64,000 bases of DNA. Source: Streptomyces sp. WM6386. Lineage in GTDB: Bacteria; Actinomycetota; Actinomycetes; Streptomycetales; Streptomycetaceae. The position numbers and the translations under genes are program-made. Location: the NCBI RefSeq assembly GCF_000972385.1, contig NZ_JXTE01000029.1:62001-126000 (forward strand). Direction: 5' to 3'. Within the stretch, counting starts at the first letter, position 1; every line of letters starts with the position of its first letter. The notes beneath the pieces were generated by a model, which saw only the letters and a list, made by a program, of their open reading frames with translations, did no database searches and was not told the DNA's origin. This document shows, in pieces, positions 10,301-17,853 of this stretch.

Positions 10301-10442
10301 GGCCGCGTCCGCCGACGCGGTCCGTGAGGGGCGGACCCCGTTGGCGCGAACGGCGGGCGTGTGGTTCCTCGGCCACGCGGACGGGGTGGCCTCGTACCGG
10401 CTGCCGTCAGGGCGCTACCGGGTGACCCGCCGGCTGCGGTGA
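7335..10442 (+). CDS. Tat-exported alpha-L-rhamnosidase (GH78), second copy
   Basis: 1035 aa, starting at the GTG of a GTGA overlap with the upstream rhamnosidase stop. The Tat signal reads RRRTVLAATAGA (residues 5-16). N-domain (SGLTLEHRTDPLGMDASRPR), Bac_rhamnosid_N (about residues 190-360, with YVSALGVYEAYVNGR), beta domain (FDLGQNMVGVARY) and catalytic barrel follow in GH78 order. The catalytic motif is canonical: TDCPQRDERLGWTGDTQVF near residue 570, holding the acidic residues that define GH78. The C-terminal beta-sandwich ends the protein. It differs clearly from the upstream enzyme and lacks its inserted module, so the pair is an old divergence rather than a recent duplication. It probably ends the transporter-rhamnosidase operon. 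Confidence 0.95.
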   Translation: MSHVRRRTVLAATAGAMSTGPGLMTAGTGVAAEASRHAQRGPVSGLTLEHRTDPLGMDASRPRFGWRTRSATRGWSQGAYQILLATSPDRLTSSRADVWNSGRVRSCDSVAVRYDGKPLRASTRYHWTVTVWDAEGRPAGTAPAAFFETGLLSADGATGWDGAQWIGMKGRTPNSPGAPMLRKQSALDKRIREARLYVSALGVYEAYVNGRQVTVPQDGATTTELLPPGSTNYDARVNYMTYDVTDLVTRERAQATLGFVLGNGWYNGRISDGSTYYSPDGNALAVKAKLLIRYADGTSQTVVTGTDGGWKATDTGPYRADDIYDGQTYDARRELPGWTAHGFDDSAWSDVERVAFDDKFPHAQLLAYPGETARFMHRWDRRPRSITVATGVTGQDGSPNGRGRIVVDPDRTVTDPAKASSAPVTIGRGETAVFDLGQNMVGVARYSLRGPAGAKVEFRFGEMLNDDSAGADGPEGSLYRANLRSAKATSTYILKGDRHGETHQDSLTFYGFRHVSVTTTDTVTVTGLTGKVATSAIRETGTVTTNDPDVNQLASNIRWGQRGNYLWVPTDCPQRDERLGWTGDTQVFATTGLYNVDAGVFLSHFQDTVVDSQAVYGMDKAQFTGVAPTGRYNFPGGGSGWADAGVIVPWTVWQMTGDATVVKDNWPAMTRYLDWIQEQTGDTYAGQGSLTGDWLGPQKTSAQMMSDVYYGYSTRLMAQMARAIGRTGEGETYDRLFARIKQAFIAKYLSTEGGTVTVRSSLGDASPIEPGSDPDQKTEDDSQTALLWVLNLGFYETEAQRRTLVAHLADNIGNDAAYKAAHPNSIRVRYAENTLSVGFLGVNVLAPVLTDEGRADLAYRLLHQDALPSWLFSVKNGATTVWERWNSYSEEDGFGPVGMNSFNHYAYGAIMEWMYAYMAGIARDPDSPGFKRFLLQPHIDPTGRITRVSGVYESPYGEIRSKWSVDGEGRTLVYDAVVPANSEATLRLPAASADAVREGRTPLARTAGVWFLGHADGVASYRLPSGRYRVTRRLR

Positions 10443-10467
10443 ACCGTGGGCCGGAGCCTCGGATGCC

Positions 10468-10943
10468 TCACATGTAATCGAAGTACCGGTCGTGCCAGTC
10501 CGACTTCCCTAGCTCCTCGTCGTCGTCCTCGGCCTCGGCCAGGCCTGCGGCCACGAGCACCGCCGCCAGCTCCAGGTCTGGCCCTCTTCACAGAGGTCTC
10601 CCTCACCGACATACATGAATGCGGTGACGAAGTAGGTGCCGAAATTGCTCATCGCGACCCCCATGGGCTTGTCGAAGCCTGTCGCGTCCGCCGGGATCTC
10701 GATGACACCGTAGAAACTGGAGTCCTGGCCCCGGCTACCTGAGCGGGACGGCCCGAAGCGTTCCTGACAGGCGCTCACGAGCCGGGCGAAACAGTTCCGC
10801 GAGGTCTCCTGGTCGAAGTCCGCGGGTCGTTCCAGATGACTGGGGTCGTCGTGTTCCAGCAGGAGCGCACGGATCTGGTCCATCGGGAGCGTGTCGTGTT
10901 CTTCCGTCAGTTCTCGTACGGGGACGGGTGGTGGTGGGCCCAT
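10468..10943 (-). pseudogene. Frameshifted small conserved protein ending in WHDRYFDYM
   Basis: Read from the ATG at 10943 (or the ATG at 10883, MDQIRALLLEHDD), the frame encodes an acidic protein with RPADFDQETSRNCFARL and SSFYGVIEIPADAT, recalling a family of small Streptomyces hypothetical proteins. After MYVGEGDLCEEGQ, near 10580, the frame turns into low-complexity Arg/Trp sequence. The neighbouring frame then gives a sensible tail, DLELAAVLVAAGLAEAEDDD and KSDWHDRYFDYM, to the stop at 10468-10470. An indel near 10570-10585 therefore breaks the gene, or a base was miscalled. A 12-bp inverted repeat (10930-10941 and 10949-10960) brackets the first ATG, which favours the internal start. 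Function unknown. Confidence 0.6.
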
Positions 10944-10960
10944 GGTGCGGGCCCACCACC
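10930..10960. repeat. 12-bp inverted repeat with 7-nt loop
   Basis: GGTGGTGGGCCC and GGGCCCACCACC face each other across ATGGTGC. The hairpin covers the first possible start codon of the frameshifted minus-strand gene. It could be a terminator-like stem or a translation-blocking structure; there is no T-tract on either side. Confidence 0.5.
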
Positions 10961-11153
10961 CTAGGGCGTGCAGCGGTCCGGCATCCCGGGCCCCGCGTCC
11001 TACGCACGCAGCATTCGGCGCTCGTCCTTGAGGAGGAGACGAGCGCCCCGCCTCGTGCAGGGCCACCAACGGGGAGTGCCAGCACCAGCACGATGCCCCC
11101 TGTCCGGCCAGGCTGGTGATCTACCCGAACCCAGACCTGGAGATCCGTTTCTC

Positions 11154-12255
11154 GTGGCTACCTTCCTGTATCGGATGGGCCGGGCCGCCTTCCGGCGGCG
11201 CCTGCTCGTGGCGCTGTTGTGGGCCGTGGTCCTCGGCGCCGTCGGCCTGGGCGCCGCCAAGGCGCCCGCCGCCTCCGACGACGGCACGTCCTTCATGCCG
11301 GGCATCGAGGCGCAGAAGGCCTTCGACCTGATCGGGGAGCGTTTCCCCGGCGGGGACGCCAATGGCGCCGACGCGCGGATCGTGTTCACCGCACCCGACG
11401 GGGAGAAGGTGACGGCGGCCGGCCACCGCGCCGCCATCGAGTCGCTCGTCGCCGAGGCCGCCGACGAGCCCCAGGTCGCCGGCGCCACAAGCCCGTTCAC
11501 GGCGGGCGCGGTGAGCAAGGACGGCTCCACCGCCTACGCCACGGTGGACTACAGGGTGAAGGCGGACGATCTCACCGACGCCGACAAGGCCGCGCTGGAG
11601 AAGGCCATCGACGAGGCCCGCCACTCCGGCCTCACGGTCGAGGCCGGAGGCACCGCACTCGCCACCCGGCCCGCGGCGGGCGGCGTCTCCGAGGCCATCG
11701 GTATCGCCCTCGCCGCGGTCGTCCTGCTGATCACCTTCGGATCCCTCGCGGCGGCCGGCCTTCCGCTGCTCACCGCCATCATCGGTGTGGGCGTCAGCAT
11801 GGCCGCCATCATGACCCTGGGCAGCGTCTTCGGCCTCTCCCTGACCACCGGGACGCTCGCCACGATGCTCGGCCTGGCGGTCGGTATCGACTACGCCCTC
11901 TTCGTGGTCTCCCGCTACCGGGAGGAGCGTGCCAACGGACACGACCCGCGGGAGGCGACCGGCCTCGCCGTCGGCACGGCCGGCTCCGCCGTGGTGTTCG
12001 CCGGTCTCACGGTCGTCATCGCACTGGCCGGCCTGACCGTCATCGGCGTTCCGATGCTGGCCAAGATGGGGCTGTGCGCCGCGGGTGCGGTGGTCGTCGC
12101 CGTGCTGATCGCGCTCACCCTGGTCCCCGCGCTGCTGGGCATGTGGCCCGACGCCGTACTGCCCCGCCGTACCCGCAAGAACGGGGCCGCGACTTCGTCG
12201 ACGCAGGACAACGGCGGATCCCGGTGGGCACGGTTCGTACTGCGCCGCCCCTGCG
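11154..12255 (+). pseudogene. MMPL/RND-family exporter, truncated after the first membrane domain
   Basis: Starting at the GTG at 11154 (VATFLYRMGRAAFRRR), this encodes the first half of an actinobacterial MMPL transporter: TM1 (LLVALLWAVVLGAVGLGAA), a porter domain with FPGGDANGADARIVF, then TM2-TM6 including TMLGLAVGIDYALFVVSRYR, the Asp-Tyr motif of proton-driven RND pumps. Full-length members have a second porter domain and six more helices, about 700 aa in all. Here homology stops after RWARFVLRRP (about residue 366), exactly where the second half should begin. The frame then runs on through unrelated sequence to 12731. The lost half suggests a deletion joining this gene to a histidine-kinase fragment. 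It is unlikely to work. Confidence 0.85.
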
Positions 12256-12318
12256 CGAGACGGCACCGCGGTCCGTGGTGTGTGAGGAGGACTGTCCTCG
12301 AACCTTTCTCGGAGCGCG

Positions 12319-12565
12319 ATGAGCCACAGCTGGCAGCGGCGGGCGGCGACCCGTCCCCAAGCCGTCGAGGCCACCACACTGGTGCTGCTGTTCGCCCTCA
12401 CCGTCGCCGGTGTCCTCTCACCCGGGCGGTGGTGTCCGGGACACCGCCCCTGTGGTTCGGCATCGCGCTCGCCGCCGTGGCCTGCGCCGCACTGCCCCTG
12501 CGCCGCGAGCGCCCCCTGGCGGTACTCGCCGCGACGACGCTGTGCACCATCGCCCAGGGAAGCCG
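12319..12565 (+). pseudogene. N-terminal fragment of a sensor histidine kinase, with frameshift
   Basis: From the ATG at 12319 (GGAG just upstream) the frame reads MSHSWQRRAATRPQAVEATT followed by a membrane helix (LVLLFALTVAGVLS). A frameshift near 12420-12432 then moves the conserved continuation (VVSGTPPLWFGIALAAVACA, then LPLRRERPLAVLAATTLCTI) into another frame. This matches the membrane-spanning N-terminus of NarL-partner histidine kinases. Homology ends at about 12565, where it meets the 3' end of the convergent EF-hand gene. No dimerisation or ATPase domain is present, so this is a remnant. Confidence 0.75.
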
Positions 12566-12807
12566 AAACGACGGTCCACGACGGCCGCGAACTCCTCCAG
12601 CGTCAGCACGGCGTCGCCGTTCTGGTCAGCGGCGTCGAACAGCGCGGAAGAGGCGTCGGCGTCCCCCACGGCCCAGAACGGCAGGGCCCCCGACACGGCG
12701 AGCGTCGGTCCCTTCGACCGCAGGGCGATGATGACCTCCTGCTGGCTCAGGGTCCCGTTCTGGTCGAGGTCGAGGGCTTCGAACAGGATCCGGGCCTTGT
12801 CACTCAT
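12418..12807 (-). CDS. Small EF-hand calcium-binding protein, stop codon lost
   Basis: The ATG at 12807 begins MSDKARILFEALDLDQNG. Two EF-hand loops are visible: DLDQNGTLSQQE (residues 13-24) and DQNGDAVLTLEE near residues 62-73, each with the Asp/Asn ligands and terminal Glu. Streptomyces relatives are about 70-85 aa and end soon after VVDRRFG (family knowledge). Here the frame passes DRRFGFPGRW and continues about 45 residues, antisense to the histidine-kinase fragment, until 12418. The natural stop was therefore lost at the junction near 12565. It lies 9 bp downstream of the nucleotidyltransferase gene on the same strand, probably one transcript. The calcium-binding part looks intact; the tail is an accident of the junction. 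Confidence 0.8.
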   Translation of the reverse strand: MSDKARILFEALDLDQNGTLSQQEVIIALRSKGPTLAVSGALPFWAVGDADASSALFDAADQNGDAVLTLEEFAAVVDRRFGFPGRWCTASSRRVPPGGARGAGAVRRRPRRRARCRTTGAVSRTPPPG

Positions 12808-12816
12808 GGGTCGTCC

Positions 12817-13557
12817 TCATTCGTCGCTCCGGATCAGGGCGAGGTCCGCTCCCCACGCGTCCAGCACCGCCCCGTGCCCGGTCTGTCGGGCCGCCGACTC
12901 GACGCGGGTGAAGAGGCGGCGTTGCAGGGTCACGTCGCCGGTCCGCGCGATGCGGTCCACGGCGTCGAGGAGCAGGCCGGTGTCCCAGCCGGGCAGTGGA
13001 CGGCGGGCGAGTTCCCATTCCAGGTACTTGTTGTAGGGACGGGGGCGGCGGTCGAGGGCGAAGAGCAGCTCCAGCAGGAACCGCACGCTGTCGGCGGCGT
13101 CGAGGCGGGCGGCGAGGCCATGGCCGTCGCGCGCGTTCTTGAGGGACCGGTAGAGGGAGTTGGCGTAGGCGTCGAGCCAACCGCCTGCGTCCCGGTCGGC
13201 CTCGTCGGCGTCCAGGAGTGCCTTGGCGGCCAGGATCCGGGCGATGCCGCCGTCCAGCCGGTCGAGCACGATCCGGGCGCGGGCCAGGGCGTAGCGCTCG
13301 AAGCCGGGCATGCCGGCCGTGCGGAACTCGGTGAGCGAGATGACGACGAGATCGAGCCCGGCGGTGCGATAGCCCTGGAACCGGGTGAGATCCGTGGTCG
13401 CGGCGTCGGCGAGAACGACGTACAGGTCGTGGTCGGAGTGCTCGGTGACCATGCCCTCATGGGCGCGGGAGCCCTTGAGGACCAGGCCGACGACGTCGGG
13501 GTCGGCGAGGGCGAGCGTCACGAAGGAGTCGTAGGTGAGGAGTTGTCGAGCGGTCAT
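12817..13557 (-). CDS. Nucleotidyltransferase-fold protein
   Basis: 246 aa from the ATG at 13557, which has GGAG about 12 nt upstream. The N-terminal part has the pol-beta-type nucleotidyltransferase signature, a GSRAHEG turn and SDHDLYVVL about 12 residues later, giving the two metal-binding acidic residues (roughly residues 28-48). A helical C-terminal part follows, with NSLYRSLKNARDG and FLLELLFALDRRPRPYNKYLEWEL. This layout resembles aminoglycoside-adenylyltransferase-like and MNT-type proteins. The nucleotide acceptor cannot be told from sequence. It is followed 9 bp later by the EF-hand gene. No resistance context is present, so an antibiotic-modifying role is only one possibility. Confidence 0.75.
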   Translation of the reverse strand: MTARQLLTYDSFVTLALADPDVVGLVLKGSRAHEGMVTEHSDHDLYVVLADAATTDLTRFQGYRTAGLDLVVISLTEFRTAGMPGFERYALARARIVLDRLDGGIARILAAKALLDADEADRDAGGWLDAYANSLYRSLKNARDGHGLAARLDAADSVRFLLELLFALDRRPRPYNKYLEWELARRPLPGWDTGLLLDAVDRIARTGDVTLQRRLFTRVESAARQTGHGAVLDAWGADLALIRSDE

Positions 13558-13792
13558 GGGGTGATCTCCAGGGAGGCCTGCGGCATGGCTGTGGGGGCGG
13601 CCCCGCGGTCGGGGCGCCCCTACCGTCCGCGGCGGCACTCGGCCGCCGCCCGGGAGATCAACGCACAGCCGGACGGTATGCCTTGACCGGCCCTGCCCGC
13701 AGCCGATTTCGCGGCCGTGAAACGGATCTGCGTGGCATCGACTCGAACGGGCACTCGTACGTCACCAACGAGTGAGGGGTGGCATACCGCCC

Positions 13793-14056
13793 ATGGAGAT
13801 TTCAGGCGTCATCAGCGCGATCGTGATCGGCATCGTGATCGGTGTGCTCGGCCGGCTCGTCATTCCTGGCCGTCAGCGCATCGGCATCCTGTGGACGATC
13901 GCCATCGGTATCGTCGCCGCGTTCATCGGAACCGGCATCGCCTCAGGCCTGGACGTCGCCGACACCGACGGCGTCGACTGGGTCGAGTGGCTCATCCAGA
14001 TCGCCCTCGCGGCCCTCGGCGTCGCCGCGCTCAGCAAGGTGAAACTGCGCCGTTGA
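13793..14056 (+). CDS. GlsB/YeaQ/YmgE family stress-response membrane protein
   Basis: 87 aa, nearly all hydrophobic. Three membrane helices are visible: ISGVISAIVIGIVIGVLGRL (residues 3-22), IGILWTIAIGIVAAFIGTGIA (about 29-49) and WLIQIALAALGVAAL near the C-terminus. The GRLVIPGRQ turn after helix 1 is the family hallmark (transglycosylase-associated protein, PF04226). The ATG at 13793 was chosen because GAGGGGTGG lies about 10 nt upstream; an earlier in-frame GTG at 13772 would sit on that site. Relatives are often induced by general stress, but their molecular role is poorly defined. The gene stands alone and is closed by the strong terminator at 14100-14136. Confidence 0.9.
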   Translation: MEISGVISAIVIGIVIGVLGRLVIPGRQRIGILWTIAIGIVAAFIGTGIASGLDVADTDGVDWVEWLIQIALAALGVAALSKVKLRR

Positions 14057-14099
14057 CGGAAGGCGTCGGTAGGGCTCCGCCGACCGTCTGCCGCGCACA

Positions 14100-14136
14100 G
14101 TGAAGGGCCGCACCCGCGACGGGTGCGGCCCTTCAC
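14100..14136. terminator. Strong bidirectional terminator hairpin
   Basis: A perfect 17-bp GC-rich stem (GTGAAGGGCCGCACCCG and its complement) with a 3-nt loop CGA. It lies between the converging GlsB gene (ends 14056) and the DUF3500 gene (ends 14164), so it can serve both strands. There is no U-tract, as is usual in Streptomyces. Confidence 0.9.
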
Positions 14137-14163
14137 GATGACGGGATGTTCACGCCGCGCGCG

Positions 14164-15501
14164 TCACCGGTGATGCGGCGACGTCAGGTAGTGCTGCCTG
14201 AGGAGCTCCTTTCCGTAGTCGTTGCCGTTCGGGGTGCGGATGACGGAGTGGACGTGCATCTGGGTGGGAGTGCCCTCGGTGCCGCCGTAGGCACCGCGCA
14301 GCGGGCCCGGTGCCTGGCAGTCCACCTCGATCCACACGACCGGGCTGTGCACCCGGACATAGAAGGCGTCGTCGTCACCGGTACCGCCGGCCCAGGTGAC
14401 GTAGGTGTCGGAGAGATGCTTGCGGATCTCGGCCAGCGTCACCTTGGCGGCGTCGGCCTTGGCGCGGCCTACGAAGGCCTGCGCGATGCCGAGGAGCTTC
14501 GTCTTCTGCGCGCCGGTGAGGGAGTTGCCGCGCAGGCCCGTGTACGCCTGGACCGTGTTGTCGGAGAACGCGCCCGCTTTCATGGACTCGTTCGACTTGG
14601 TCGAGGACTCGATGGCGACTTTCTGCTGTGCCTCGGTCAGGGAGTTGACGAAGGCGAGACTCGCGACGACCTCCTCGTGGCAGACGGTGACGGTCTCGCC
14701 GTCGATCTCCATGGAGGTCGGTTCGGAGCCCCAGAAGCAGGGGCTCATGACGACCTGGTCGCCGAGCACGAAGTAGTTGACGACCAGGTGGTGACCGTCG
14801 AACTGGAAGCCCCAGGGCTCGGTCGTGGACGGGGTGCCCATCACCGTCCAGTAGTAGGCGTCCTCGTTGAAGGCGGTGGTGTTGCCGATCGCCTCGCCGG
14901 CCGCCTGGTTGATCTTCCGGATCTTCTCCGTGGTCTCCAGGCCGTCGGCGCTGAGCGCGGCCTTCAACAAGGCGGTGCCCAGCGCCTGCTGCTCATCCGT
15001 CAGGTCGGCGAGGGAGACACCCTGGCGATCGTAGGAGTCGATGTTGCTCCACAGCCGCCACTCGGTGGAGTGCACCGTGAACTGCGTCGAGGACTTCTGG
15101 GTGTCGCTGAGCCCGGCCAGGAACGCGTTCGCGGCCGAGATCACCGGAGCGGTGGCCACCTTCGTGGAGTGGATCGTGAAGAGATCGTCGATCCGCTTGC
15201 CGTCGGTGGTGAGACCGAAGAACTCCTCGGTGATCGACTGGTTGCCGGGGCCGCCGGTGCCGCCGCCCGGACCGCCGCTGGGGGCACCGCTCGGCGAGGC
15301 GCTCGCCGTGGCGTCCGCGGCGGCGGTCGTGTCGTCGGCGAGTGCGGCCCAGGCCCCGGCGCCGCCCATCGTGGCGACGGCCGTCGCACCGCTGGCGAAG
15401 AAGACCTTGCGCATGAAGTTACGGCGGCTCGCGTGAGTACGGCGGCCGGCTTCGGACTGCGGCTCCCGGGCCGTGGGCTCACCGGTGTCGAGCTCGGTCA
15501 T
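14164..15501 (-). CDS. Tat-exported DUF3500 protein
   Basis: 445 aa. A twin-arginine signal (SRRNFMRKVFF near residues 25-35, then a hydrophobic stretch ending AWAALA) is followed by a low-complexity Ala/Ser/Pro/Gly linker (about residues 60-88). The rest is DUF3500: KRIDDLFTIHSTKV, TEPWGFQFDGHHLVVNYFV with its conserved GHH, and a C-terminal WIEVDCQAPGPL segment with conserved His in MHVHSVIR. The fold and activity are not established; the conserved His, Asp and Cys suggest a secreted enzyme or metal-binding protein. The ATG at 15501 follows GAAGGGA. It is a single gene, terminated by the shared hairpin, with a two-component system upstream on the same strand. Confidence 0.88.
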   Translation of the reverse strand: MTELDTGEPTAREPQSEAGRRTHASRRNFMRKVFFASGATAVATMGGAGAWAALADDTTAAADATASASPSGAPSGGPGGGTGGPGNQSITEEFFGLTTDGKRIDDLFTIHSTKVATAPVISAANAFLAGLSDTQKSSTQFTVHSTEWRLWSNIDSYDRQGVSLADLTDEQQALGTALLKAALSADGLETTEKIRKINQAAGEAIGNTTAFNEDAYYWTVMGTPSTTEPWGFQFDGHHLVVNYFVLGDQVVMSPCFWGSEPTSMEIDGETVTVCHEEVVASLAFVNSLTEAQQKVAIESSTKSNESMKAGAFSDNTVQAYTGLRGNSLTGAQKTKLLGIAQAFVGRAKADAAKVTLAEIRKHLSDTYVTWAGGTGDDDAFYVRVHSPVVWIEVDCQAPGPLRGAYGGTEGTPTQMHVHSVIRTPNGNDYGKELLRQHYLTSPHHR

Positions 15502-15667
15502 CGTCGCTGATTCCCTTCGTCGTGGGCGCGTCCCAGCCGGACGGCCGCCGAGTGATCACTGTGGGGGAGCAAACTGAGTCCGAGCTGAAACAGGCAGCGA
15601 GGGCAGTCGGCAGGGAGGTATGGACGGCCCTGGGGATCCCTTGCGATCTGCGAATATGTGGGGACGC

Positions 15668-17131
15668 TTAGAGTTCGCGGCGGTGCGAGGGGAGCGTCAC
15701 CGAGAACTCGGTGCGTCCGGGCTCGCTCGCCACGTCGAGGCGGCCCTCGTGGGCCTCGGTGATCGCCGTCGCGATGGCCAGGCCCAGTCCCGTGCCGCCC
15801 TCCCGGCCGGGGGCACGGGAGCGCGAGGCGTCGGCCCGCGTGAAGCGTTCGAAGACCGAGGGCAGGAGGGCGGGCGGGATGCCGGGGCCGTTGTCCCGTA
15901 CCCGGACCACGCAGTGCGTGTCCGTCGCCTCCACGACCACGGTGATCTTCGTGCCCGCAGGCGTGTGCAGACGGGCGTTGGACAACAGGTTGGCCACCAC
16001 CTGGTGCAGCCGGGAGGCGTCGCCGGCGACGGCCGCCCGGCCACCGTCGAGGCGCAGCGCGAGCTGCCAGTCGTGCCCGGCGCCCGCGGCCCGGGCGTCC
16101 CACACGGCTTCGGCGACCAGCGTCGCGAGGTTCACCTCGTCCGACCGCAGCGGCCGTCCCTCGTCGAGACGGGCGAGCAGCAGCAGATCCTCGACGAGTC
16201 CGGTCATCCGGGCCGACTGGGCGGCGACACGGGCCCAGGCCAACTCCGGTGCCATCCTGCGCGTACCGCTCTTCATGAACTCGGCGTAGCCGGAGATCGA
16301 GGCGAGCGGCGTGCGCAGTTCATGGCTGGCGTCGGCGAGGAAGCGCCGCATGCGGTCCTCGGTGCGCTGGCGTTCGGCGAGCGAGGACTCCACATGGTCG
16401 ATCAGGCGGTTGAGCCCGGCACCGACCTGGCCGGTCTCGGTGCCGGGATCGGTGTCCGCGGCCGGCACGCGGGTGAGCCCCGTGACCTCGCCGCGGTCCA
16501 GTGGCACCCGGGCGACCTCGGCCGCGGTGGCGGCGACCCGGCCCAGAGGGCGCAGTTGCCGTCGTATGACCACCGTCGCGGCACCCGCCGCGGCGGCCAG
16601 AGCGACGACGGCGATCACGACTTCCACGACGACCAGGCCGTCGATCATGCGCTGCACATCGTGCATGGGGAGTCCGGCCAGTACGGGGACCCCGTCGCCG
16701 CCGATCGCGGTCACGCGATAGGTACCGAGCCCGGGGACGGTGCGGGTGTGCAGCGAGCCGTCCGTCGTGATCCCGTCGAGGGCGGCGCGCTGGCTGGCGG
16801 TGAGGACCTGCCGGCGGCCGTCGGGGGTCACGACCTCGGCGGCGATGACGTCGCCGCCGCTGAAGCGGGCCGCGAGGGTTCCGGTCGGCTGTCCGCGCTC
16901 GTTGAGGAAGCCGAGGTCCGTCGCGCCGCCCGTCCGTCGCTGGAGTCCGCCCTGGCTGCGTTCGGCGGCGTCGGTGACGCGCTGGTCGAGATCCCCGAGC
17001 AGATAGACGCGTTGGACGAACACCGTCGTGAGGGCCATGGCCGCGCACACGACGACCATGGTCACGGAGATGAACAGCACCAGACGCGCCCGCAGCGAGC
17101 GCCGTCCCAGACGCGGGCGGTGCGGCCTCAT
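15668..17131 (-). CDS. Sensor histidine kinase of an OmpR-type two-component system
   Basis: 487 aa. TM1 lies at about residues 17-40 (VLFISVTMVVVCAAMALTTVF). An extracellular sensor region of about 130 residues follows, then TM2 (LVVVEVVIAVVALAAAAGAA), HAMP and HisKA with the phosphoacceptor motif FLADASHELRTPLASISGY (near residue 285). The HATPase has its N-box NLLSNARLHTP, G1 DNGPGIPP and G2 GGTGLGL. The ATG at 17131 overlaps the response-regulator stop by 4 bp, so the two are co-translated. Relatives resemble the CseC/TcrY-like kinases of Streptomyces; the signal is unknown. Ending REL then TAA, the gene is complete. Confidence 0.94.
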   Translation of the reverse strand: MRPHRPRLGRRSLRARLVLFISVTMVVVCAAMALTTVFVQRVYLLGDLDQRVTDAAERSQGGLQRRTGGATDLGFLNERGQPTGTLAARFSGGDVIAAEVVTPDGRRQVLTASQRAALDGITTDGSLHTRTVPGLGTYRVTAIGGDGVPVLAGLPMHDVQRMIDGLVVVEVVIAVVALAAAAGAATVVIRRQLRPLGRVAATAAEVARVPLDRGEVTGLTRVPAADTDPGTETGQVGAGLNRLIDHVESSLAERQRTEDRMRRFLADASHELRTPLASISGYAEFMKSGTRRMAPELAWARVAAQSARMTGLVEDLLLLARLDEGRPLRSDEVNLATLVAEAVWDARAAGAGHDWQLALRLDGGRAAVAGDASRLHQVVANLLSNARLHTPAGTKITVVVEATDTHCVVRVRDNGPGIPPALLPSVFERFTRADASRSRAPGREGGTGLGLAIATAITEAHEGRLDVASEPGRTEFSVTLPSHRREL

Positions 17132-17853
17132 GCCCCGTCGTCCGCGGCTCTGATCGCGTAGCCGACACCGCGCACGGTGTGGATCATCGGCGTACGGCCT
17201 TTGTCGAGCTTGGAGCGGAGGCTGTAGACGTACACCTCGACGAGGTTCCCCTCGCCGTCGAACGAGGAGTTCCAGACGTGGTCGAGGATCTGCGTCTTGC
17301 TCAGCACCTGGTGCGGGTGGCTCATGAGGAAGGCGAGGAGGTCGAACTCCTTGGCCGTGAGCGGGACAGGCGTCCCGCCCCGGCGCACCTCGCGGCTCCT
17401 CTCGGCCAGCACGAGGTCGCCCAGCACCAGCACCTCGCCCTGCTCGGGTGCATCACCGGGGCGGACGCGGCGCAGCAGGCCCCGCAGCCGCAGCATGACC
17501 TCCTCCAGGGAGAACGGCTTGGTCACGTAGTCGTCCGCGCCCGCCGACAGCCCGTGGATCCGGTGCTCCAGGGCGTCGCGGGCGGTGAGCATCAGCACGG
17601 GCAGCCGGGCGTTCTCGCTCCTGAGCGTGCGCAGGACGTCGACCCCGTCCACATCGGGCAGCATCCCGTCGAGGACGACGAGGTGCGGGGAGCAGTCCCG
17701 CGCGATCCGCAGCGCGCCGCGGCCGTCCTGCGCCGCGAACGGCCGCCAGCCTGCCTCGGCCACCGCCGCGGACAGCAACTCGGTGAGCTCGGGCTCGTCG
17801 TCGACGATGAGCACGCGGACCGTGCCGTGGCGAGTTGCGGAAGGGCCGGACAT
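17128..17853 (-). CDS. OmpR/PhoB-family response regulator
   Basis: 241 aa from the ATG at 17853, which has GGAAGGG upstream. The receiver domain begins VRVLIVDDEPELTELL with the acidic pocket; the phosphoacceptor Asp lies in LVVLDGMLPDVDG (near residue 62), and Lys in DYVTKPFSLEEV. The winged-helix DNA-binding domain follows (PVPLTAKEFDLLAFLMSHPH, with NLVEVYVYSLRSKLDKG and the wing HTVRGVGYAIR). It is the first gene of the two-gene operon, with the kinase overlapping its stop. The promoter must lie in 17854-18270. No operator motif is obvious. Confidence 0.95.
   Translation of the reverse strand: MSGPSATRHGTVRVLIVDDEPELTELLSAAVAEAGWRPFAAQDGRGALRIARDCSPHLVVLDGMLPDVDGVDVLRTLRSENARLPVLMLTARDALEHRIHGLSAGADDYVTKPFSLEEVMLRLRGLLRRVRPGDAPEQGEVLVLGDLVLAERSREVRRGGTPVPLTAKEFDLLAFLMSHPHQVLSKTQILDHVWNSSFDGEGNLVEVYVYSLRSKLDKGRTPMIHTVRGVGYAIRAADDGA

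Noticed and set aside
7140..10376. Long minus-strand frame opposite the second rhamnosidase
   Set aside because: Antisense to a GH78 enzyme with every expected motif; no ribosome site and low-complexity composition.
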